Of a stretch of DNA of 64,000 nucleotides, positions 27,728 through 36,588 are shown in pieces; the stretch's first letter is position 1; each line of letters begins with the position of its first letter. The position numbers were made by a program, and so were the translations under genes. Location of the stretch: contig JACJYL010000001.1 in assembly GCA_020636105.1 (NCBI GenBank), positions 2,046,001 to 2,110,000 of the forward strand. Direction: 5' to 3'. The DNA comes from Lewinellaceae bacterium (GTDB taxonomy: Bacteria > Bacteroidota > Bacteroidia > Chitinophagales > Saprospiraceae). The notes under the pieces are model-generated. The model searched no databases and was not told where the DNA came from. It was given only the letters and a program-made list of their open reading frames with translations.

Positions 27728-27835
27728 GAATGATGAAAATGATTCGGTGATGAAAATGATTCGATGATGAAATGATGAAATGATACAATGATGAAATGAT
27801 TCGGTGATGAAATGATTCGGTGATTCAAGGTATGA
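27728..27835. repeat. Octamer array (GATGAAAT / GATTCGGT), left of the IS
   Basis: Directly after the VWA gene stop the sequence is built from 8-bp units such as GATGAAAT, GATTCGGT and GATACAAT, with two 9-bp variants. The same unit family recurs on the other side of the IS in the opposite orientation. Confidence 0.8.
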
Positions 27836-27981
27836 ATAAAGTAGTGACCCGAGGCAGAACCAAGGGAAATTAAGTATATCGATATGAAGGACTTCTAACC
27901 TGTCTTTGACTGGGCGCAGTTCTCTTTTGACAGTATCCTATTAAGTGTGTAAATAAAAAATAGAGGGCTTCGCCCGAATTT

Positions 27982-29181
27982 TTAGATTTTGACTCTTTCG
28001 TCAAAAATAGCAATAAATTGGTTAAGAATAATGGGCCAGTTGCGAATCGGCATGGTCCATTTTTTCGTTATTTCAAAAATCGCCAGATAAACCGACTTTT
28101 TCAATGCATTATCCGTTGGAAAAGACATTTTGTTTTTGGTGTATTTTCTGATTTTTCCGTTGAGATTTTCAATCAAATTTGTGGTATAAATGATCGTTCT
28201 AATTTCAAGAGGGAAGTCAAAAAAAGTGGTCAGCTCATCCCAGTTATTATACCATGATTTAATAGCGTAAGGATACTTGTGATTCCATTTTTCATCAAAG
28301 TCCTTTAGAGCTGCCTGGGCGGCTTCTTTGGTCGGTGCTCCATAAATGGTTTTCATGTCTTTGGCAAAAACCTTACGATCTTTCCAGACAACGTATTTGG
28401 AAGCATTCCTGATTTGGTGCACGACACAAATTTGAGTGCTCGTTTCAGGAAAAACACTTTTAATAGTCTGGGTAAAACCGTTGAGATTATCCGTCACGGT
28501 AATTAAGATATCTTCTACGCCCCGAGCTTTGATATCGGTCAGTACGCCCATCCAAAAACTGGCGGCTTCACTTTTACCCAACCACATGCCCAAAACCTCT
28601 TTCCTCCCGTCTTTCTTGAGTCCTACGGCCAAATAGACTGTTTTATTGGTCACTCTGGAGTTCTCACGGACTTTAAAAACAATCCCATCCATCCACACGA
28701 TTAGATACTGAGATTCCAGGGGGCGATTTTGCCAGGCAATGATATCCTCGGTCACCTTATCGGTGATTTTGGAGATGGTAGACGTAGAGATGTTGAAGTC
28801 ATACAAATCCCGAATTTGTTCCTCAATATCGGCATTGCTCATCCCTTTGGCATAAAGTGAAATTACGATCGATTCAATGCCTTTAGCCAGCCTGGATCGT
28901 TTAGGAACAATCTGAGGTGTAAAACTTCCATCCCGGTCTCTGGGCACCTCGATTTCAGATTCGCCATAGGAGGTTTTGATTACTTTTTTAGAATTGCCGT
29001 TCCGGGCATTTGGATTGTCGCTCCTCTGGTGTTTGGCATAATCCAGATGGGCATCAATTTCTCCTTCCAGCATTTTTTCAATGCCGCGTTTGTGAAGCTC
29101 ACTGAGGAAAGATTCTAACTCATCCCCAGTCTTAAATTGCTTCAGGAAATCATCGTTTAATAGATCTTCTTTTTTCATCAT
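27982..29181 (-). CDS. IS256-family DDE transposase
   Basis: 399 residues, the typical length. The DDE triad is in IVWMDGIVFKV (first Asp), ITVTDNLNGF (second Asp) and TTNLIENLNGKIRK (Glu), with the family C/D(2)H signature CVVHQIRN between the last two. N-terminal LLNDDFLKQFKTGDELESF and AHLDYAKH-like DAHLDYAKHQR are also typical of this group. The reading frame is intact, so the element may still be active. The gene points leftwards within the IS. Confidence 0.95.
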   Translation of the reverse strand: MMKKEDLLNDDFLKQFKTGDELESFLSELHKRGIEKMLEGEIDAHLDYAKHQRSDNPNARNGNSKKVIKTSYGESEIEVPRDRDGSFTPQIVPKRSRLAKGIESIVISLYAKGMSNADIEEQIRDLYDFNISTSTISKITDKVTEDIIAWQNRPLESQYLIVWMDGIVFKVRENSRVTNKTVYLAVGLKKDGRKEVLGMWLGKSEAASFWMGVLTDIKARGVEDILITVTDNLNGFTQTIKSVFPETSTQICVVHQIRNASKYVVWKDRKVFAKDMKTIYGAPTKEAAQAALKDFDEKWNHKYPYAIKSWYNNWDELTTFFDFPLEIRTIIYTTNLIENLNGKIRKYTKNKMSFPTDNALKKSVYLAIFEITKKWTMPIRNWPIILNQFIAIFDERVKI

Positions 29182-29211
29182 CAGTAAAGTATGTTTTAAA
29201 ATTACAAAAAA

Positions 29212-29243
29212 TTAAAATAGGGGGCCATGGCCCCCTATTTTAA
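29212..29243. repeat. 32-bp perfect palindrome inside the IS right end
   Basis: TTAAAATAGGGGGCC followed by AT and the exact complement, centred on CCATGG. It sits between the transposase start and the right inverted repeat and could form a strong hairpin in any transcript entering from outside. Confidence 0.9.
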
Positions 29244-29307
29244 AACTTACACACTTTACTGGATACTACCAAAATATTCCAATATCTCGGTGTCTAATGT
29301 CGTGAGG

Positions 29308-29440
29308 AAGTCCATTGTTCATTTCATCATCGTATCATTGTTCGTTTCATCATCGTATCATTGTTCATTTCATCATTTCATCATTTCATCATTTCATCAT
29401 TGTATCATTTCATCATCGTATCATTGGGATCATTCTCACC
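29308..29440. repeat. Octamer array (ATCATTTC / ATCATCGT), right of the IS
   Basis: Units ATCATTTC, ATCATCGT and ATCATTGT are repeated. Read on the opposite strand they are GAAATGAT-type units, the same family as the array left of the IS, so the two arrays form a long imperfect inverted repeat around the insertion. Confidence 0.8.
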
Positions 29441-29583
29441 TGACAAAAGTCAACCTTTTTCAGTGACAAAAATCAGCGCTTTTTTTAGAAAAAAAGAGCA
29501 AACTTTTCAATTGAAATCACATTATAAGGACACCGTTTATTAGACAAGAACTTCGTAAAAAGACCATCGGAGTCCCTGGTAAT

Positions 29584-30129
29584 TTGTGTCTGATAATTAA
29601 AAAAACAGCTATTGTGGTCTGGTTATTTTTTATCCTGATCGTATTATTATTTCTGGGCTGGATACTGGTTACCCCTTTGGAAATTTGTATCAATTCCATT
29701 GAAAACGACTACCATGTAAAGTGGAAAGGAATCGGAGAAGCGAGTATTATTGTGATGCCCATGGATCTTTTAGTCAGGCTGAAGATCGCTTTTTGGAAAA
29801 AAGACTGGTCCGTAATGAAATTCAGATTCAAAAAAGACAAAAAGCAAGATAAAGAAGCCGCTGAAAAACCAAAAAAGACAAAACGGAACATCTGGAAAAA
29901 CTTACGGTTATTCCGCCGCATTTTGGGGTCATTTTCCGTAAAAAAAATGCGGGTTAATATCGACACACAAAATTACATCCTGAACGGATACCTCTTCCCC
30001 CTGTTCTTCCACGTGACGCGCTATTACCACGGGAAACCACAACTGATAATCAACTATAAAGGCAAAACGGAAATAAATGTATTAATGCGAAATCGACTGA
30101 TAAACATCTTTTACGCTATTATCAAATAA
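29584..30129 (+). CDS. Membrane protein resembling DUF2953 (YtfI-like)
   Basis: 181 residues from a TTG start (no in-frame ATG precedes the first helix). One N-terminal membrane helix (TAIVVWLFFILIVLLFLGWIL), a short beta region, a highly basic linker (KKDKKQDKEAAEKPKKTKR) and a C-terminal domain (KKMRVNIDTQNYILNGYLFP). The layout, and the GerW-like gene 60 bp downstream, match the ytfI-ytfJ (DUF2953-GerW) pair known from Bacillus. The family call rests mainly on this context. Function unknown. Confidence 0.6.
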   Translation: MCLIIKKTAIVVWLFFILIVLLFLGWILVTPLEICINSIENDYHVKWKGIGEASIIVMPMDLLVRLKIAFWKKDWSVMKFRFKKDKKQDKEAAEKPKKTKRNIWKNLRLFRRILGSFSVKKMRVNIDTQNYILNGYLFPLFFHVTRYYHGKPQLIINYKGKTEINVLMRNRLINIFYAIIK

Positions 30130-30189
30130 CTCAAAAATTTGCAACCCGAATTCAATCCAATTCATATTATTTAACCAAAATCGTTTATC

Positions 30190-30567
30190 ATGAAATTTCA
30201 TTTTGAAGAATTACTGGACAAAATCACTGACTTCATTAAAACTGAAGCTAAAACCGAAACCATTGTGGGCGAGCCTTTCATGCTCGGTGAATTTTCCTGC
30301 ATCCCTGTGATCCATGTAGGTATGGGATTCGGCACGGGAGCTGCCGAAGGAGACGCCACCAAAGACACCCATGCTGAAGGCGGAGGCGCCGGAGCAGGAG
30401 TAACCATCGAACCCATCGGATTTCTCGTTTCAAAAGCAGACAAAGTAGAATTCGTTTCCACAAAATCCAACACTGGACTTACAGCAGCTTTTGAAAAAGT
30501 CCCTGACCTGATCACCAGGTACTTCGATTTACAGGAAAAGAATAAAAAAGAGCCTGCATTGAATTAA
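30190..30567 (+). CDS. GerW/YtfJ-family protein
   Basis: 125 residues. KTETIVGEPFMLGEFSCIPV, the glycine-rich VGMGFGTGAAEG...GGGAGAGVTIEPIGFLV and the closing amphipathic helix are the hallmarks of the GerW (YtfJ) sporulation-protein family. In Bacillus the protein affects spore germination; relatives exist widely in non-sporulating bacteria, where the role is unknown. It directly follows the DUF2953-like gene, so both probably work together at the membrane. A strong terminator follows at 30745. Confidence 0.88.
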   Translation: MKFHFEELLDKITDFIKTEAKTETIVGEPFMLGEFSCIPVIHVGMGFGTGAAEGDATKDTHAEGGGAGAGVTIEPIGFLVSKADKVEFVSTKSNTGLTAAFEKVPDLITRYFDLQEKNKKEPALN

Positions 30568-30744
30568 CGACTGAACGGCAATCATTTGCCTTGATCCGGG
30601 CCTGAAAGGTTTCCGGAAAACATGACGGTATAACTAAAAAAACCAGTACCAACTCACTTATCCCGAGTTTAGGGTTCCTTACGGAACGCATAAATCCCTT
30701 TCCCCGAAACCAAAGCCCCCGGATGCCAGGTGTTTTTTTGTAAT

Positions 30745-30781
30745 TCCCGACTTTTCAAAAATGGAAAGTCGGGATTTTTTT
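30745..30781 (+). terminator. Rho-independent terminator
   Basis: TCCCGACTTT / AAAGTCGGGA, 10-bp perfect stem with a 10-nt loop, followed by seven T on the plus strand. It ends the DUF2953-GerW unit about 180 bp after the last stop. Confidence 0.85.
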
Positions 30782-30814
30782 GGTGTCAATATTTTATTCC
30801 TAAGACCTCCCTGA

Positions 30815-33800
30815 TCACCCAAACAACTCTGCAATATCCGCTTTGCCCAATTGTTTCATAAAGCTCTCATCCGTTGTAATGATGTCGGAGGCGATCTTGA
30901 GTTTTTTGGCCTGGTATTTCATAATCTTTTCCTCGACCGTATTTTTACAGATCATGCGGTATGCGATCACGTGTTTGTCCTGGCCAATACGGTGACAACG
31001 GTCGATGGCCTGGTTTTCTACGGCAGGGTTCCACCATGGATCGACGATATAAACGTAATCGGCAGCGGTGAGGTTGAGCCCGGTGCCCCCGGCTTTGAGA
31101 CTGATGAGGAAGACCCTGCAATCCTCGTTCTCCTGGAAATTCTCCACGCTTGCCTGTCGCTGCTTTTTGGTACACTGACCGTCAAGGTATTCGTAATGTA
31201 CCCCTTCTGCCTTCAATTCTTTTTCGATCACCCGCAGCATCTTAACAAACTGTGAAAAAATCAGGATCTTGTGATTGCCGGTTTTCTCGAGGATGTGCTG
31301 CATGAGCACTTGAATTTTGACCGATGATTTACCATAGTCTTCCATATCACTCAAAAGTTCCGGCGTATCGCAGATCTGACGCAATTTCATCAGGCCTTCC
31401 AACACATACATTTTACTTCTTTCCATGCCATCCTGCTCAATCCGATTAAGCAATAAATCACGGTATTTATTCCTATAGGCTTCGTACACCTTCCATTGGT
31501 CATCAGGCATTTCACAATAAATAATGTCTTCAATTTTAGGGGGCAATTCCTTGGCAACGATCTCCTTTGTCCTGCGTAATAAAAAAGGATTGATCAGGCG
31601 CTGCAACTCCCCTGCCCTTTCCTCATCCCCGTCCCTGTCGATCGGTATGGAATACTGTTCCTTAAAAAAAGGTTGGCTGCCCAGGAAACCGGGATTCAGA
31701 AAGTTGATCTGGGCATAAAGGTCAAAAGTATTATTTTCTACGGGGGTTCCCGTCATCGTAAGCCTGTTGCGGGCCCTCAACACACAGGCCGCCTTATACC
31801 GGAGCGACAACGGGTTTTTGATGGCCTGGGACTCATCCAGTACAATGTAATTGAACTCATAGGCACTGAGCATTTCGATATCCTTGACCATAATGCCATA
31901 GGAGGTGATGATGAGGTCAAAATCGCTGAAGTCATCTGCATCTTTCCTGCGGTCGGTGCCGTAATGGATCAAAAATTTCAGGGAAGGGGTGAATTTATTG
32001 ATTTCATTTTCCCAGTTAAACAAAAGAGAAGTAGGGATAACGACAAGGTTGGGCTTACGGATCAGATTCACCTGTTTCATTAAAAAGCTAAGGATCTGAA
32101 CCGTTTTTCCAAGTCCCATATCATCCGCGAGGATCCCCCCCCATTCAAATTCATCCAGGAAGTTCAGCCAGTTGAAACCTTCTTTCTGGTATCCTCTCAG
32201 TTCCGCGGTAACGCCTTCCGGCAATTCCACGGTTTTAATTTCTTTGAAAGCAAGCAGCCGGGCCTTCTTTTCAGCGATCTCCCTATATATCTGTTCATTA
32301 TCGATGTCCCCAAACAATTCGTCGATCAGGCTGAATTTAAGTTTGGAAATTTTAACGCCTTCCCTGTCCGTCTCCCCTGCCCTGAAGTATTTAGACAATT
32401 TTTCTACCCATTCCTCCGGCAAAAGTCCGAGTTTACCATCCCCCAGTTTTACATATCTTTCCTTTTTGAGCACGGCTTTTCTCACCTCGCTGAGTTTGAC
32501 TTCATAATCGCCAAAGGTTACGCTGATTTTCACATCAAACCAGTCCTGCCCTGATTTGAGGTGGGTATTGATATTGGCTTTATGCGGTGAAACTTTGAGT
32601 CCTTTAAGTTCGTTGACCCCAAATACCTCGATGCCCGCTTTTTTTAATTTTTCAAAAGCCTCGAAGATCCAGCCTCTTTTTATGAAATCATCGTAAGTCA
32701 GGAAGTGATAAGGGCTGTGGGTTTGCCTTTCAAATGCCTCGTGTAACTGATTCAAAAAAGTCTGGTACTCTTCCTCGTAATCGAGATCTCTCAGGTACTG
32801 TACTATTACTTTTCCTTCTCTTTTGAGAATGGCATTCGGTTCTTTGATATTCTGGCTCACCTGATGATCGTATTGAACCACTGGTTGTATCAAAACAAAA
32901 TTAGCCAGTTCCGTCAGGTAAATTTCTCGTTTTTGTGGTTCCAGATGGATGGTTTTCTTTTCAAGATGGGCCATTTCTGTAATTTTTACCGGGAAATATT
33001 TAGAAAGCGGAAAGATTACTTTTTCGAAAAAAGCATCAAAATCCTTTTTTGCCGTTTTTAATACCGGGGTTTGAACCATCACCTGTTTGGCAATAAGGGC
33101 CTGTTCGAGGTTTTTATACAAATTAAGTGTCCCTGCATATTCTATTGCAAAATAAGGCAGTAATTTTACCCTGTCTGCATTTTGGGATAAATCCACTTTT
33201 TGAGTACCAATATTAAGCATGGTCACCAAAGTGTAGAAATAAGGCTCTTCCCTCAATTCCAAAAACACTTCAACTTCTTCCGAAGAAAAAGAAATTTCCT
33301 TTAAGTCATTCTTTGATATTTTGGCTCTCCCAGTAGATTTATGCTGGAGAAAGGTAAAAGATTCCTTTTCCAGGAGAATGAACAACTCTTTTATTTTATA
33401 AAAGATCATTTTACGTTGTTCCACCTCTTCAAAGCTGGCGTCCGTCAATTCTTCGAGTTCTTCAATTTTATGTAGAATTAATGCCTGTGCATCAGAAACT
33501 TCAACATTTTTGGCCGGATCGTATTCAGCGAAGTTTTTTAATGTGGTGATCTTACCCTTTCTGGCCATAAAGGGTTTAATATCAATGGTAGGCACCTTCG
33601 GGTCAAAATCGTAATCATAAAAAGCAATGGCAAAACCCAAAAAATATACTTCCTCCTCTTCCTGCGATAAATGAACAGGTAAGCTAATCTTCTGCCTTTC
33701 CCATTTACTGGCTCCCGTTTCTTTATCCAGGTCAAGGGTTTTCAGCCTTTGGCCTGGCATAAATCCCTGCCCCAGGTTTACTGATTCTGTCTTTACGCCT

Positions 33801-34591
33801 TTGCCTGTCACCACTATTTTAAAATAATCATCAAACACCTCAAGAGGAATACCACTTTGTTTGCTGGCTTCTTTTTTGAGTTTTTCCAGTGCCCCGGGAT
33901 TCAACACCTTAAGAAAATCAGGTTCGCAGTATTCCTGAACGTATTGCAGTGCAGCATAACCGTGACCACACAGTTGCTCGACCTTCCGGTCACAGGTGCA
34001 TTTAACGCTTAATGAATCCCCTTCCTCTTTCAGTAAAACCTCAAAATGTTGTTCTCTGTCATAAAAAGAAGCACTGTGGTTCCAGACTTCCACATGATAC
34101 CTCAACGTATTATTAATAAAATCCTTAAACTCAACCGAACGAACATTCCTGACCACCTGCACTTCCATCGGAGCGATATGCAATCTCAGATTCAGCTGAT
34201 CAAAAGGCAAATGATTCTCTATTAAAAAAGGAGTATTGGCATTTCGCTTTACGCCAAATTGTTGGATCGGCCGGTTCATTTCATCACCATTTTCTTCATC
34301 CCCTTTCAAATGCTGTGCGAGATATAAAAGGCTGGCCACCTCATGTTTGCAAAGACCTCCCCAATCGTAAGGGCAATTGCAGTTCGTCTGGACGCCCCCT
34401 GTAACAAACCGGTAAATATCAACATGATACAAACGTGTACCCTGAACGGCAAAACTGGCCGTTTCTCCCGCGATATTCAGGTAGATGAGTTCAAGTGCCC
34501 TCTTTTTGAACATAGCTTTTCCCTCTTCAAAATTCCTCGCGTTACTGAAATTCAGAGCATGGTTCAAAATTGAGGTAATATAATTGGCCAT
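30815..34591 (-). CDS. SNF2/Rad54-family helicase with two SWIM-type zinc motifs
   Basis: 1258 residues. The N-terminus has a SWIM motif CNCPYDWGGLCKHEVA (about residue 80-97) and a second, CTCDRKVEQLCGHGYA (about 197-215). The C-terminal half is the SNF2 ATPase: GGILADDMGLGKTVQ (motif I, near residue 820), VVIPTSLLFNWENEI (Ia), YIVLDESQAIKN (II, DESQ variant of DEAH), TMTGTPVENN (III), and the HELICc part with ILIFSQFVKML and AIDRCHRIGQDKHVIAYRMI (VI). Such proteins remodel DNA-protein complexes. It is a single gene; no phage-defence partner is adjacent, so I do not call it a defence gene. Confidence 0.93.
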   Translation of the reverse strand: MANYITSILNHALNFSNARNFEEGKAMFKKRALELIYLNIAGETASFAVQGTRLYHVDIYRFVTGGVQTNCNCPYDWGGLCKHEVASLLYLAQHLKGDEENGDEMNRPIQQFGVKRNANTPFLIENHLPFDQLNLRLHIAPMEVQVVRNVRSVEFKDFINNTLRYHVEVWNHSASFYDREQHFEVLLKEEGDSLSVKCTCDRKVEQLCGHGYAALQYVQEYCEPDFLKVLNPGALEKLKKEASKQSGIPLEVFDDYFKIVVTGKGVKTESVNLGQGFMPGQRLKTLDLDKETGASKWERQKISLPVHLSQEEEEVYFLGFAIAFYDYDFDPKVPTIDIKPFMARKGKITTLKNFAEYDPAKNVEVSDAQALILHKIEELEELTDASFEEVEQRKMIFYKIKELFILLEKESFTFLQHKSTGRAKISKNDLKEISFSSEEVEVFLELREEPYFYTLVTMLNIGTQKVDLSQNADRVKLLPYFAIEYAGTLNLYKNLEQALIAKQVMVQTPVLKTAKKDFDAFFEKVIFPLSKYFPVKITEMAHLEKKTIHLEPQKREIYLTELANFVLIQPVVQYDHQVSQNIKEPNAILKREGKVIVQYLRDLDYEEEYQTFLNQLHEAFERQTHSPYHFLTYDDFIKRGWIFEAFEKLKKAGIEVFGVNELKGLKVSPHKANINTHLKSGQDWFDVKISVTFGDYEVKLSEVRKAVLKKERYVKLGDGKLGLLPEEWVEKLSKYFRAGETDREGVKISKLKFSLIDELFGDIDNEQIYREIAEKKARLLAFKEIKTVELPEGVTAELRGYQKEGFNWLNFLDEFEWGGILADDMGLGKTVQILSFLMKQVNLIRKPNLVVIPTSLLFNWENEINKFTPSLKFLIHYGTDRRKDADDFSDFDLIITSYGIMVKDIEMLSAYEFNYIVLDESQAIKNPLSLRYKAACVLRARNRLTMTGTPVENNTFDLYAQINFLNPGFLGSQPFFKEQYSIPIDRDGDEERAGELQRLINPFLLRRTKEIVAKELPPKIEDIIYCEMPDDQWKVYEAYRNKYRDLLLNRIEQDGMERSKMYVLEGLMKLRQICDTPELLSDMEDYGKSSVKIQVLMQHILEKTGNHKILIFSQFVKMLRVIEKELKAEGVHYEYLDGQCTKKQRQASVENFQENEDCRVFLISLKAGGTGLNLTAADYVYIVDPWWNPAVENQAIDRCHRIGQDKHVIAYRMICKNTVEEKIMKYQAKKLKIASDIITTDESFMKQLGKADIAELFG

Positions 34592-35225
34592 CAGAAAAAT
34601 TTTTGCAAAGTAACTGATTTGAAAGTGATTAAAAAAAGGCTTTGGGTTTTTTTAAAAAAATCAGTGTCATTTTAATGACAATTGAGCATTTGGCAAAGTA
34701 CGAAAAAATGAATTAACAAACTGAAAAACAGTATTTTATGTTTAAAAATCAATAACTTATACTAATTTTTATTTATTTGAGCATAGGGGGAGAGAATGTG
34801 GGGGGTGTCTGATTTATCAGGAGTTTGGACAAGGGTACCCAAAGCAACCATGCGTCAGTCAATCAAATCAGAAACCTGATTTTTAAAAAGGACAGGCTGG
34901 CACGAAAAACCATTTGACCTTAATTTTGAATAAAGAAGCTCAACAACAAGTCTTGCTTTTGGAAAAACTGTGAAAATATTGTTAAATAATTTAAAAATCC
35001 CAACGCCCGGTCGACAACTACCGTCCATATAAATAACCTCAAAAAACAAAATTAAAACGAGCATAAAGCGCTCAAAAAAAATCAAAGAAACCATGAAAAC
35101 AATTTCTCTCTGATATTTAATCCTACGCTCTCCTGGCTATTTACCTTACCCAAGCATTTTCAATGCTGTGTTTAGAGTTGGTTTGCCTGGAAAGCAGGTA
35201 ATTCTTAACCTTAAACCTTAAAACG
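34592..35225. other. Intergenic region without a convincing gene
   Basis: 634 bp of AT-rich sequence between divergent genes. GTCATTTTAATGAC (near 34667) is a short palindrome that could be an operator. A 79-codon minus-strand frame (34855-35094) lacks a recognisable domain and a start context. A short plus-strand frame at 35093 (ATGAAAACAATTTCTCTCTGA) reads like the start of a signal peptide but stops after six codons. Confidence 0.45.
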
Positions 35226-35804
35226 ATGAAAAATCAAACGCTGCTCTCTCTGGCTTTTTTATTAATTACTTTCCAAATAGCCGATGCACAGACGGAGAAA
35301 TTCAAGCCTATGAATTATCCATATTTTGAAACCTCCGTCAGCATCGGACTACTTCCTACCTTTGTTAAAGATATTTCCAGATCCGAGGTGCCTCCTATTG
35401 GTCTGCGGGTGGAATACCGGATCAATGAAAGATTCAGTGCCGGTTTTTTTGGCGGCTTCACGCAGGCAATGTCCACCCCTGATTTATTGAGGGACGGAAA
35501 ACCCATGACTTTTAACACCAAATTTTCGATGATCGGCGGACGTTTTGCGGTGCACTCCACAAAATTCGAACGATGGGATGTGTACGGGGGATTGGGAATG
35601 AATTACACCCATACCAATATTGAGGTAATGGATGGGGATATTGAAAAATTAAAAAAACACAAACGGTTTGATCCGTGCCGTGGCGGTATCATGATGTCTG
35701 CGTTCATTGGCACAAAATATGCCCTAAATCCTTCCTTCAGCATTTTGGGAGAAGTAGGATACGGCATTTCTTTACTCAACCTGGGCGTGAGCAAACGCTT
35801 CTAA
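35226..35804 (+). CDS. Outer-membrane beta-barrel protein
   Basis: 192 residues. Signal peptide MKNQTLLSLAFLLITFQIADAQ, then alternating beta-strand pattern with Gly and aromatic residues (LRVEYRINERFSAGFFGGF, WDVYGGLGMNYTHTN, FSILGEVGYGISLLNLGV) and a final Phe, as in small outer-membrane barrels. Substrate or role unknown. Single gene with a terminator 30 bp downstream. Confidence 0.8.
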   Translation: MKNQTLLSLAFLLITFQIADAQTEKFKPMNYPYFETSVSIGLLPTFVKDISRSEVPPIGLRVEYRINERFSAGFFGGFTQAMSTPDLLRDGKPMTFNTKFSMIGGRFAVHSTKFERWDVYGGLGMNYTHTNIEVMDGDIEKLKKHKRFDPCRGGIMMSAFIGTKYALNPSFSILGEVGYGISLLNLGVSKRF

Positions 35805-35835
35805 GCTTTTTTAAGAAATTCCTGAAAGATAAGAT

Positions 35836-35886
35836 GTGGTTGCCTGACAGCTGTTTGAAAGAGCTGCCGGGCAACCACCTTTTTTG
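35836..35886 (+). terminator. Rho-independent terminator
   Basis: GTGGTTGCC / GGCAACCAC with an inner CAGCT/AGCTG stem, followed by CTTTTTTG. It ends the barrel gene and abuts the stop of the minus-strand lipoprotein gene. Confidence 0.85.
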
Positions 35887-36432
35887 TTACTGAACGCCAA
35901 ATTGCGCCTTCGTAGGAATAGACAATAAATTGGTAATGATCAAACTGACCGGTTTGAATTCCGGGTAAGCTTCCGTTCCCACCCAGGCCATGGTATCTTC
36001 ATCGCCATTGATGGCCTGGATCTCAAATTCAGCATCTTCCTTGTCGTTGGTAGAGTCGAGTAGGATGAATTGTTTATTTTCCCTGGTGTATAAACGCCAG
36101 CTTCCTGAAGCCGTTTGATCTTCCCACCGGCCGCTGACAAAAGAACCATCCTTTTCGAATTTAAACCATCGGCCTTTCCCAAGATCTTTTTTGGGTTTTT
36201 CAGGATGGTAATATTTTTCAAAAACCCAGTAATTCAAAACAAGCAATCGGGCATAGCGGGAATCTTCGACAGCCTTCGGTTTGTTGGCATATCCTTGTAC
36301 TTTAGGTTGTTGGGAACCAGACTGCTGCTCGGCAGCACCAGCCTGAGCGGGGGTATTATTGCCCTGCTCACCATTACAACTCAAAAAAAGTGTGACACTG
36401 ATCAGTGTTAATGCAATTAAAAACCTGTTCAT
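35887..36432 (-). CDS. Lipoprotein of unknown function
   Basis: About 181 residues from the ATG at 36432, which begins a lipoprotein signal (MNRFLIALTLISVTLFLSC); the longer frame to 36510 would bury it after 26 residues. A Gln/Ala-rich linker leads to a soluble domain with FVSGRWEDQTASGSWRLY, a lipocalin-like pattern seen in small Bacteroidota lipoproteins. Probably outer-membrane-anchored. Confidence 0.7.
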   Translation of the reverse strand: MNRFLIALTLISVTLFLSCNGEQGNNTPAQAGAAEQQSGSQQPKVQGYANKPKAVEDSRYARLLVLNYWVFEKYYHPEKPKKDLGKGRWFKFEKDGSFVSGRWEDQTASGSWRLYTRENKQFILLDSTNDKEDAEFEIQAINGDEDTMAWVGTEAYPEFKPVSLIITNLLSIPTKAQFGVQ

Positions 36433-36588
36433 GGATCTAATTTTTGATTTAATAATCGGATAATAAGCAGGCAAATTTACAGCTTTTTCAAAGTCATTTC
36501 CTAAATTCACTTATAAAATTAAACCTTTATCGCTTTGACAGGTCAAAAGGCGAAATCCTTCATTCCTTAAATCTTAAAACCTAATTTC

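Larger units (their letters stand above)
27929..29270. mobile_element. IS256-family insertion sequence
   Basis: About 1342 bp enclosing one transposase gene. The ends are imperfect inverted repeats: GACAGTATCCTATTAAGTGT on the left matches the reverse complement of the right end, GGTAGTATCCAGTAAAGTGT, and similarity continues for about 15 bp. Size, repeat length and transposase agree with IS256. No convincing 8-9-bp target duplication is seen, so exact ends could be a few bases off. A 32-bp palindrome just inside the right end and a small hairpin after the transposase stop may block read-through transcription. Confidence 0.85.

Noticed and set aside
27929..29270. Target-site duplication at the IS256 ends
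   Set aside because: Flanks TCTCTTTT and AAAATATT do not match for any likely end position, so no duplication is reported.
30815..34591. SWIM-SNF2 gene as part of a phage-defence island
   Set aside because: Neighbours are a GerW-like pair and a beta-barrel gene; no nuclease, methylase or other defence gene is linked to it.
34855..35094. 79-codon minus-strand frame in the 34.6-35.2 kb gap
   Set aside because: No family resemblance, weak start context, AT-rich background; treated as intergenic.
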